Below, piece after piece: positions 28,041 to 36,336 of a DNA stretch of 49,067 nucleotides (the first letter of the stretch is position 1; each line of letters begins with the position of its first letter). The stretch covers positions 257,501 to 306,567 of the forward strand of contig JACVTC010000179.1 of assembly GCA_016946835.1 (NCBI GenBank), in the 5' to 3' direction. The translations under genes were made by a program, and so were the position numbers. The stretch comes from Neocallimastix lanati (nom. inval.). Taxonomy: Eukaryota > Neocallimastigomycota > Neocallimastigomycetes > Neocallimastigales > Neocallimastigaceae. The notes beneath the pieces were generated by a model. That model saw only the letters and a list, made by a program, of their open reading frames with translations. It searched no databases and was not told the origin of the DNA.

Positions 28041-28975
28041 TCAATCTGTACTTCATATTTATATTTCAATATTTATTCATTTTATTTTATTTTATTTTAT
28101 TTTATTTTATTTTATTTTATTTTATTCAATCTGTACTTCATATTTATATTTCAATATTTATTCATTTTATTTTATTTTATTTTATTTTATTTTATTTTAT
28201 TTTATTTTATTCATTCTGTATTTCATATTTATATTTCAACTATTTATTTTATTTTATTCAATCTGTACTTCATATTTATATTTCAACTATTTATTTTATT
28301 TTATTCAATCTGTATTTCATATTTATATTTCAACTATTTATTTTATTTTATTCAATCTGTACTTCATATTTATATTTCAACTATTTATTTTATTTTATTC
28401 AATCTGTACTTTATATTTATATTTCAACTATTTATTTTATTTTATTCAATCTGTACTTCATATTTATATTTCAACTATTTATTTTATTTTATTCAATCTG
28501 TACTTCATATTTATATTTCAACTATTTATTTTATTTTATTCATCCTGTACTTTATATTTATATTTCAACTATTTATTTTATTTTATTCATTCTGTACTTC
28601 ATATTTATATTTCAACTATTTATTTTATTTTATTCAATCTGTACTTTATATTTATATTTCAACTATTTATTTTATTTTATTCATTCTGTACTTCATATTT
28701 ATATTTCAACTATTTATATTATTTTTATTTTATTTTATTTTATTTTATTTTATTTTATTCAATCTGTACTTCATATTTTTATTTCAACTATATATTTTAT
28801 TTTATTTTATTCAATCTGTACTTCATATTTATATTTCAACTATTTATTTTATTTTATTCATTCTGTATTTCATATTTATATTTCAACTATTTATTTTATT
28901 TTATTCAATTTGTACTTTATATTTATATTTCAACTATTTATTTTATTTTATTTTATTTTATATACTTATACTTCT
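28041..28975. repeat. 47-bp minisatellite grown out of the TTTTA array, about 17 units
   Basis: The unit is two to three TTTTA repeats plus ATTCAATCTGTACTTCATAT and TTATATTTCAACTA. The regular period is 47 bp from about 28210 on, and units vary at a few bases (TACTT/TATTT, CAATC/CATTC). The earlier units (28041-28210) and the one at about 28710-28760 carry extra TTTTA repeats, so unit length still changes by slippage. Confidence 0.93.
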
Positions 28976-29814
28976 ATATTATTACATTCTATATTTTTTT
29001 CATTTTATTTTTAAATATTCTTTTTAAAATTCTTATTTCCTTTTTAATATTTTTTTATCTAATATTTTAAATAAATTTTATATAATACGAAAATCTTTTT
29101 TACTCAGGAGCATTATATTTAACTTGATAAGGAAAGATTATTTGAAAATTTAATTATAAATATTAAATTAAAACTTTTTTTAGTAATAGTAATAATAACA
29201 ATAACATTTTTAAACATAAATTTCTATTAAATAATAAATAAATTATTTTAGATATTTATATTATACAAATCTAATAAACTAACAAAAAGAGCATTACTAT
29301 TTTTACAAATAGTAAAGTTTTTTTAGAAAGCCTGATAGAAATAATTTAAAATATTAATTATTTTCTTTTATAAGTATTATAATACTTAAATATCATTATA
29401 TATATTTAAAATGTATATTTGAATATTTATTAAAAATATGAAATATACATTAAATATATTTTTAAAAAATATATTAATTTAATAATTGGTTTATTTTATA
29501 AAAATTATTTATTTATTTATTAATTTACTACAATATAAAATAAAAATAATGAGAAATGCAATACATTCATATTTTTAATATTTTATAATACTAATATATA
29601 ATAATAAAGACATCTTTTAATTTTATTTAATAATATTTAATTAAGTAAAAAATATTTAAAATAAATTTATAAAAAAAATTTTTTTTTAATATTTTTAAGC
29701 TAACCCTATCAATAAATATTAAATAAATTTAAATATTGAATTTCTTATTAAATAAAAAAATTTAATTTTCAATTAATTGTAATTATGATTTTGAAAGGAT
29801 TTTAATAATTATTT
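28976..29814. other. AT-rich region 3' of the transposase gene
   Basis: No coding signal. If the MULE element is intact, one of its ends should lie here, but no terminal inverted repeat could be told apart from the general A/T background. Confidence 0.5.
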
Positions 29815-31263
29815 TTATTTTGTTTTATTAAAATTAATGATTTCATTATTCAATCTAATTAAACAATTAAACCAATTTTCGATGATATCATTTTTACTAC
29901 ATCCAATATTTTTTAATTCGGCTTCCATATTTTTATAATATTCAACTAAAATATTAATGTCATCGACCCTTTCTGATATTCTGCTCTTTTTTCTCCAAAT
30001 TCCTTTAATTCTCATATGGTAATCATAGTAAGATTTGGATTCTTCAAATTGTATTGTATATATTAATTTATAAAATGAAGGCTTTTTTACAAATAAATTT
30101 TTTAAATAACTGTTATAAGATTCTGAAGCATTATTTGTTATGTGGTCTATATTATTGTAATAATTCCAATATTTTATATTATAGATATTTAGAAATGTTT
30201 TCTCAAAATAATCTAAAAAATTCAAAAATTGGGAACAGGTAGATTTATATCTCATGCATGTATTTTTAATTTTATTAAAAATATCAGGTATGTATTCAAT
30301 ATTAATAAAACATAAATTAGAAATCGCTTTATAATAAGTATTTAAAATATTATGATCTTTCACTTCCTTGTAACATAATTTATTTTTTTTTGTCATTAAT
30401 AATCTTTTATAATGCCAAAAACAATATTTAATATTTATATTGGGAAAAATATTTTCCACTGCATTAGATATTCCTTTTTCAAAATCACAATGAAAAATTT
30501 TTTCTGAGAAATTAATATTTGCATTATATTTAATTATATTTTTTTTTATTTCATTAAATAATATTTCGTAAGTTGTTTGTTCTTTGTTTTTTAATATTGA
30601 CATGGAAGTAGTGTAAAAACAATTTAATTCTGTAACATAAGTTCTGGTAATGAATACTTGATAACTATTAGTTGGAGCTATTAAAAATGTACCATCAGCA
30701 AATATATGTTTATTCTCCATAAATAATTTTGCTTGGAATGGTGATTGAAAAATTATTATATTAGAATTTTTGAATATCATAAAGTATTCACCTCTTATTG
30801 TTTTATAATATTCAGATACATTAGGAACTTCATCAAATGTTTTTACATTAGGAAATAATTGTTTGTTTTTATATCTTGTTATTTGGGATTTAATTGTTTT
30901 ATATTCAGGGCATATATATCCTATTTCTTGAGAAATTTTATCAAATATGCGTTTTGATTTTATATCAGAAGGAATCAAACTTTTTTTTATTTCATCTTTA
31001 ATTTTATGTTTTATTAATGATTTGGATGCATTAATTTCATTACCAGGATGATTATGTGAAGAATCATAATTTAAAACCTCTTTATTATCATTTAAAATAA
31101 TAAAAGACTTACATTTATTTAATGTTTTATATTCTGTACATCTATATATTTTTGTATTATCTTTTTTTAATTTTGAAAAATTATATTTAAATTTTCGATC
31201 TATAATTATTTGCTCTTTTCCTCGATTTGTTTCACTTATATCAATTTTTAGATTTCCCTCCAT
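29815..31263 (-). CDS. FLYWCH zinc-finger/MULE-type transposase-like protein
   Basis: An uninterrupted minus-strand frame of 482 codons from ATG at 31263. The N-terminus (about 10-70) holds a FLYWCH-type zinc finger: basic/aromatic KFKYNF, then a pair of Cys (YRCTEYKTLNKCKS) and a terminal HNHPG. The centre holds a MULE transposase domain: FADGTFLIAP with the first catalytic Asp (about 190), HCDFEKGISNAVENIFP with the second Asp (about 260), the KYCFWHYKRL Cys-His motif, and NNASESYNSYL, which carries a late conserved Glu. This layout is known from Mutator-like elements and from host genes derived from them. The gene is intact, whereas the neighbouring repeat gene and the retroelement relics are broken. 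It could be a live transposon or a domesticated copy. I see no terminal inverted repeats, but the A/T-rich flanks make them hard to find. Confidence 0.88.
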   Translation of the reverse strand: MEGNLKIDISETNRGKEQIIIDRKFKYNFSKLKKDNTKIYRCTEYKTLNKCKSFIILNDNKEVLNYDSSHNHPGNEINASKSLIKHKIKDEIKKSLIPSDIKSKRIFDKISQEIGYICPEYKTIKSQITRYKNKQLFPNVKTFDEVPNVSEYYKTIRGEYFMIFKNSNIIIFQSPFQAKLFMENKHIFADGTFLIAPTNSYQVFITRTYVTELNCFYTTSMSILKNKEQTTYEILFNEIKKNIIKYNANINFSEKIFHCDFEKGISNAVENIFPNINIKYCFWHYKRLLMTKKNKLCYKEVKDHNILNTYYKAISNLCFINIEYIPDIFNKIKNTCMRYKSTCSQFLNFLDYFEKTFLNIYNIKYWNYYNNIDHITNNASESYNSYLKNLFVKKPSFYKLIYTIQFEESKSYYDYHMRIKGIWRKKSRISERVDDINILVEYYKNMEAELKNIGCSKNDIIENWFNCLIRLNNEIINFNKTK

Positions 31264-31970
31264 CAAAATTTTTAATATAAATATTAATAAATATGAAAAT
31301 ATTTATTTTTTATTTTTTATTTAATATGTATTTTCAATTTTTTTTAAAAATTACAATTATAAATATAAAAATATTTTATTTTATTTCAAGAAAATTATTA
31401 AAAAAATATTTATCTTTTTTTTTTTATTTTATTTTTTCATTATAAAATAAAATATTTATTTAATTATTATTTATTTATATAATAAAAAATTACAGTTATA
31501 AATATAAATAAATATGAAAATATTTTATTTTATTTCAAGAAAATTACTAATAAAATATTTTATTTCAAGAAAATTACTAAAAAAATATTTATCTTTTCTT
31601 TTTTTTATTTTATTTTTTTATTATAAAAAAAAAATATTTATTTAATTATTATTTATTTATTTATTTATTTATTTATATAATAAAAAATTACAGTTATAAA
31701 TATAAATAAAAATGAAAATATTTTATTTTATTTTTTTTGTATTTTATTTTTTTAATCTTTTTTATTTTTTTTATTTTTTTTTTATTTTTAATTTTTTTTA
31801 TTTTTTTATTTTTTTTATTTTTTTATTTTTTTATTTTTTTTATTTTTTTATTTTTTTATATTTTTATTTTTTATTATCAAATATATATTAAATTATGAAA
31901 TTATTATAAAATAAAATATTTATTTAATTATTATTTAATTATTTATTTATATAAAAAATTTTATATATAA
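31264..31970. repeat. Tandem repeats of about 145-195 bp upstream of the transposase gene
   Basis: The phrase ATTACARTTATAAATATAAA followed by ATGAAAATATTTTATTTTA recurs at about 31349, 31490 and 31686. A nearby unit TATTTCAAGAAAATTACTAA is doubled at about 31533-31581. The rest is T-rich (31730-31860). This may be a transposon end region or simple satellite-like growth. Confidence 0.65.
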
Positions 31971-32135
31971 TACGCCATCTCAAAAAGCATGTGGCTTATA
32001 TCTATTCACGTGCGGTTCCGAAACGCGCTCTCCCCGGATAGAAACCTCATCCGATTATTTGGTGCCATGCCGAGGATTCGAACCCCGCCCTCTACAGTGA
32101 CCTGTATCGTCCTAACCGACTGGACCAACATGGCA
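31971..32135 (-). mobile_element. tRNA-headed SINE-like unit
   Basis: A compact GC-richer unit on the minus strand: a tRNA-like head (32134-32060), then a 90-bp body with CGGATGAGGTTTCTATCCG (a short inverted repeat) and the module GCGTTTCGGAA (32026-32016). It ends in A/T sequence at about 31970. Head plus unrelated body plus A/T tail is the layout of tRNA-derived SINEs. The GCGTTTCGGAA module is shared with the island at 26290-26672. One unit is not enough to prove a family. Confidence 0.55.
32060..32134 (-). tRNA. tRNA-like Pol III unit with degenerate anticodon arm
   Basis: Read on the minus strand: acceptor GCCATGT pairs with GCATGGC (one T-G pair), then A and a genomically present CCA. 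The D arm is GTCC-AGTCGGTTA-GGAC. The T arm is CGGGG-TTCGAAT-CCTCG. Internal promoter boxes are clear: A box TGGTCCAGTCGG and B box GGTTCGAATCC. The segment between D and T arms is only 21 bases. Its best stem, TACAG/CTGTA, leaves a 4-base loop GTCA instead of a normal 7-base anticodon loop. It is therefore probably a SINE head or tRNA pseudogene, possibly still transcribed by Pol III. Confidence 0.6.
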
Positions 32136-32149
32136 TACTTAAAATAAAA

Positions 32150-32991
32150 TGGTAAAGAACGAACATATAATGGATTATTAATTAGAATTTCAACTTACTT
32201 TAGAATCCATTATATTATTCTTTACTTAATATTACTTTACTATATTTTCTATACTAAAATATTTTCTAAATATATTTTTTTTTATATTTTTATTAAAAGT
32301 TTCTAAAATATTATCAATAATTCTATATTTTTACTATTAATATCAATATCTATAATTTACCTTAAATTTTATTATTTTATTAAAGTGTTTATTATCAATA
32401 TTAATATTTTATTTTTATTTTCAAATATATTATTATATTATTATTATATTGTATCAATATTAAACTTGTATTCTTTTTAGTATTTTATTTTATTTTTAAA
32501 TTGATTATTTAATATTTTTTTATTCCCCACAAATAAAATCAAATCTTAATTGATTAATAATAAATATTAAATATATTATAGTTTTTAAATTTATTTTATA
32601 TAAAATATAAGAATATTATATTAACATTCTTGATTAAAATAACTTTATTTTTTCTGTAAAATCTTTTTAAATTTTGCTTGTTACTTTTCGTATATATTAA
32701 ATAATTTAGTTTTAGTATATGAAAAATAATATAAAATTATATAAACAAAATTTATTAAAATAAAAATACTTATGAATTAGTTAATTTAAATTAATATAAA
32801 ATTTTAAGTAATTAGTAATAGTAAATATTTTTTTTTTTTTAAATATGATAATAAAATGTAGAAAGGCTTTACATATTTATTTTTTTTCAAAAAGTATAAA
32901 TAAGTGAAGTTTTTCAATAATTAAAATGTAGACAGAAAAATATTAAAAATAAATAATTAAATAAAATTCTAATAAAACCCGAACCATAACA
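32150..32991 (+). repeat. 5' LTR of gypsy element 1
   Basis: Begins TGGTAAAG and ends CCATAACA (TG...CA ends). The first 75 bp form an imperfect inverted repeat: TAAAGAA (32153-32159) and TATAATGGATT (32166-32176) pair with AATCCATTATA (32204-32214) and TTCTTTA (32218-32224). Confidence 0.95.
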
Positions 32992-32998
32992 TAATTTA

Positions 32999-33016
32999 TG
33001 GTGGAGATATCGGGGA
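32999..33016 (+). other. Primer-binding site of element 1
   Basis: TGGTGGAGATATCGGGGA starts 7 bp after the LTR. Its complement ends in TCTCCACCA, as expected for the 3' end of a tRNA with CCA, so it fits priming by a host tRNA whose acceptor begins GGAGATA. The tRNA identity cannot be read from this window. Confidence 0.8.
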
Positions 33017-33299
33017 ATATTAGAAAAATAAAATTTAATATTATTTATTAATTAAATTATTTAACAAAGCCTTGGATATAGATTTCCGGGCTAAGTTTAA
33101 CCTACATAGTAATTGGGCTAGTAGGCTCTGGACTGCTGTATTTTATATTGAATACAGTAGCCGTGGTACCCGCGTGGCATGACGCCGTGAAGAGGCAAGC
33201 TGCACGTCAGACAGGGTATACTATCAGATTATCCATAAGTTTTGTTAAATAATAATAATTAATAATTTAATATTAATATTAATAATAATAAAAGTTATA

Positions 33300-33345
<46 letters not shown>

Positions 33346-33775
33346 TTGGAAAACTTTAGTTTTTGTAGTAACTTTATTTAATTATCGATTATAGAATAAA
33401 AAATAATAATAATAAAAAAAAAATAATAAAAAGTTAACAAATTTACGAAGTTAATATTCGAGTAAGACAGTGTTAGCTTGCAGGATATTAATTTCATAAA
33501 CTCTTATTTACAATTTTGCAAGGTTTTGTAGATTGTAAACGCGAGTATCTCAAGGAACAAATCCTTGACAATTAGGCAAATACGCCCTAGAACTATAAAA
33601 CCTTCACGCTGAAGGCAACTACACACTTCAACAGGTGATAGTTTGTTCACTCGCGCAGAAAATAAGAGGTGGGTCAGGTTCGATCCCTGATAAAACCCTG
33701 GTCATTCTTGCGAAGTGACGTTAAAATATATAGTTTTTTTTATTTTTATTTTAGGCTTTTATAAATTTGTTCGCC

Positions 33776-33806
<31 letters not shown>

Positions 33807-33925
33807 TTTGCAATAAAATAAAAATATATATATATTTTTTTTCCTTTTATTAAAATAATAAATATTTCATTAATAAATTTTTTTTTAATAAATAATAAAT
33901 TAAATTTTTCTTTAGTGTAGAACAA

Positions 33926-33968
<43 letters not shown>

Positions 33969-34010
33969 TTTTTTTAACCAATAGTATTATCATAGATATA
34001 GATTTATATA

Positions 34011-34051
<41 letters not shown>

Positions 34052-35334
34052 TAATTAATGATAAATATTAAAATAATAAGCAAAAAAATTTTTTTTTTTG
34101 TAGTACAAATTTTTAATTTTTTTTTTAAATAAGAATAAATTTTATAAATAAATTTTTTTTTATATTAATAATTCTAAATAATAAATTGTAATTTTTTTTT
34201 ATGTTTATCAGTTTATTTTATTTTTTTTTTAATATATACATGTACAATATATATATATAGAATATATAAAATTAGATTATTATTATTATTTTTCAAATAA
34301 GTGTATTATTTTTATGATTTTATATAATTAAATTTTTTTTTTTTTTTTTTTTCGAAATTTTTATAATTGAAATTTTTTTTTTTGTGTGTGTTAAATTTTC
34401 TATTATTCGTTATATAATTAATTAAATTTTAATTAAAAAGAAAAATATAAATAAGCTGTCTTACAACTCTCTACGCGGGATAGTTGAACACCCACACATA
34501 ATACTTTATTGTTTTGATCTTGTTGATACTGGGAAGGATACGTTATTATCTTCTTTATTACTAACAATAAGTTAGCCAAATTAAAAAGAATTTAATATTG
34601 CTACCTTCTTTTTATTAAGTTTCTTAATAATTAACAATCGACATTATCAACTTATCAATAAAGAGCTAAGGGGACTTATTGTAAGAAGGGTTAACAAGCT
34701 ATATATTTGATGGTTCAACACTATATAGTTTGGCTTGTATTTTAACTTTTTATTTAATATTTCATTAAATGTTATAACAAAGAATTAATAGAATAATAAA
34801 TATATACAAAAAAGAAATAAAAATAAAAATAAATATACATTATTATTATTATTTAAGTATTTATACAATTTGCTTTATGTTATATTAATTATTTTAATAA
34901 AGGAAATAAATATATTAAATAAAATTAAATAAAGAAGTTATTACTACAAATAAATTTAAAAAAAAAATTAAGATATACATATTTTGTGTATTAATGCTTA
35001 AGAGAATATAATAAACATTAAAATTCATAATAAAAAGCTTCAGATTTTCAAATTGCGTTTTTGAGTCTGAATTTATTTTTTTTTTTAGTTTCAGATTTTC
35101 GAAGGGTGTTTTCGAGTCTGAATTAATTTATCAGATTTTCAGAGAGAGATTCTGAGTCTGAATTATTATTGGAATAAAGAATTGGATTGTCAGAGGGTTT
35201 TCTGAGTCCATAATTATATTATTATAAAACAAAGATAAATTTATTTTTTTTTTTTTTGTTATTAAATATATTTTTAAAGTAAACATATTTTTAAATTGGA
35301 TATCATAGCATTAATACCATTTTTAAATTTTCAA
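33017..35334 (+). other. Long structured leader of gypsy element 1
   Basis: About 2.3 kb without a credible gene. Three GC-richer islands (33060-33240, 33460-33720, 34455-34740) rich in inverted repeats are set in A/T sequence with A runs of about 30-40 (33303, 33935, 34014). Island 1 has CTGCTGTATT/AATACAGTAG and CCTAC/GTAGG. Island 2 has TCAAGGA/TCCTTGA, CCTTCA/TGAAGG and a T-arm-like TCAGG-TTCGATC-CCTGA. It also has AAGGTTTTGTAG with CTATAAAACCTT, crossed by CGCGAGT (33540) with ACTCGCG (33649). The islands are nearly identical in element 2, while the A runs vary in length. Packaging, dimerisation or translation control are plausible roles; none is shown. Confidence 0.7.
35039..35210 (+). 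promoter_or_regulatory. Four consecutive TCAGA/TCTGA hairpins before gag (element 1)
   Basis: Each module reads (T)TCAGATTTTC or similar, a short variable loop, then GAGTCTGA(A). Pairs are 35039-35044/35066-35071, 35090-35095/35117-35122, 35131-35135/35157-35161 and 35190-35194/35201-35205. The stem bases are kept while loops differ. They lie 125 bp upstream of the gag ATG, within the presumed 5' UTR. Element 2 has the same set at 44135-44306. Confidence 0.7.
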
Positions 35335-36228
35335 ATGGCTGAAAATAAAATCAATTTTAAAGAATTAAAAAAGGAATTAAAAGATATCGAGAAAATTTCA
35401 AAGGAAAATCTCGATATCAAATCTTGGGAATCAGAAATCCGATTATGGATAAAACTTGAGGAAGTTACTGATCCCAAAAAGATTTTTACCGCCTGCTTAC
35501 TCACGTCTACTGGAGAGCCTCGCGAAGTTATCCAGGATTTAATTGAAAGTTACAGTACCGATTCTGAATCAGAAAGTGAGGACGAAGAAGAAGAAGAATC
35601 TGATTCAGAAGAAAAGAAAAAAGATGAATATCCTTCCTTAAAGGAAATTGTAGAAGCAATAGAAACTTTTTATGGTCTTAAAGAAGACCAGAATATGTTA
35701 CTTCGTGAGCTCCGTGCTTTAAGAATTAAAAGAAATGAGCGAGTAAAAGACTTTAATACTCGTTTCCGATCCATATATTTGAAATTAGATAAGAAAAGAA
35801 AGAAGCGAGTCAGTGTTCTCGATTATATTGATGCTCTTAGGAACAATGAAGAAGCTTGGAAAAAGGTCTCCCTTAAGGATGACATTTCTTTAAATCGGGC
35901 GTTTGACATTGCCGAAAAAGTTGATAGAGTAATGAATTTGAGACCCTCAAAAGAGTACTCAACTGAAATTGTCAACCCAAGAATAAATATCAGGAATAAT
36001 TATCAAAACAACAGAAAGGTAGTAAGAGAGAATTATGAAGTTAGAAGCCCAAAAAGAAATAAAGATTACGAATTGGAGGACTTAACAAAAAAAATGAAAA
36101 ATCTTACCATTAAAGCCTGTTTTTATTGTAGCGATCCAGGACATTTGCAGTATAATTGTCCTAAGTTAAATGCAATTATTCAAGAAAATAAGAAACGGTT
36201 ATATAGTGGAAAATCTTTAAACCACTAA
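35335..36228 (+). CDS. gag: Gag of gypsy element 1
   Basis: 297 codons from ATG (MAENKINFKE). The frame stays open about 13 codons upstream of this ATG, but without another ATG. It is a capsid-like protein of virus-like particles: a helical N-terminal part, an acidic Ser/Glu/Asp stretch (about 80-97), a capsid-type core (YPSLKEIVEAIETFYG, DFNTRFRSIYLKL), a basic region, and one CCHC zinc knuckle CFYCSDPGHLQYNC (about 262-275) that would bind RNA. The last codons carry the slippery heptamer T TTA AAC, two codons before the TAA. The protein of element 2 is identical in sequence. Confidence 0.95.
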   Translation: MAENKINFKELKKELKDIEKISKENLDIKSWESEIRLWIKLEEVTDPKKIFTACLLTSTGEPREVIQDLIESYSTDSESESEDEEEEESDSEEKKKDEYPSLKEIVEAIETFYGLKEDQNMLLRELRALRIKRNERVKDFNTRFRSIYLKLDKKRKKRVSVLDYIDALRNNEEAWKKVSLKDDISLNRAFDIAEKVDRVMNLRPSKEYSTEIVNPRINIRNNYQNNRKVVRENYEVRSPKRNKDYELEDLTKKMKNLTIKACFYCSDPGHLQYNCPKLNAIIQENKKRLYSGKSLNH

Positions 36229-36336
36229 AAGGGAGAGGAAGCACTCCCTATAAAAATAAAATAGCTTCATTACAATACAAATCCATTCCTAGTAGTACAA
36301 ATGATTATAATAAGGAAGAAAAAGAAGATGCTTCCT
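36216..36336 (+). promoter_or_regulatory. -1 ribosomal frameshift signal between gag and pol (element 1)
   Basis: Slippery heptamer TTTAAAC at 36216-36222, in the correct phase (T TTA AAC) for -1 slippage. It is followed by 7 bases, then the stem AGGGAG (36230-36235) with CTCCCT (36244-36249). The 8-base loop AGGAAGCA (36236-36243) is perfectly complementary to TGCTTCCT (36329-36336), giving a possible long-range pseudoknot. The gag stop (36226-36228) lies in the spacer. The -1 frame is open from 36207 to the end of pol. Confidence 0.85.

Noticed and set aside
27252-29014. Long open frames (up to 566 codons) through the TTTTA and 47-bp repeats
   Set aside because: TTTTA repeats lack stops in some frames. 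The product would be a monotonous Phe/Tyr/Ile/Leu string with no domain.
31971-32060. Hammerhead or group II intron domain in the body of the tRNA-headed unit
   Set aside because: GGATGAG and CACGTGCGGTTC strings recall parts of such RNAs, but the remaining core bases and pairings are missing.
33670-33700. tRNA gene suggested by the T-arm-like hairpin in the leader
   Set aside because: The 5-bp stem and TTCGATC loop are good, but no D arm, anticodon arm or full acceptor fits around them. I keep it only as part of the structured leader.
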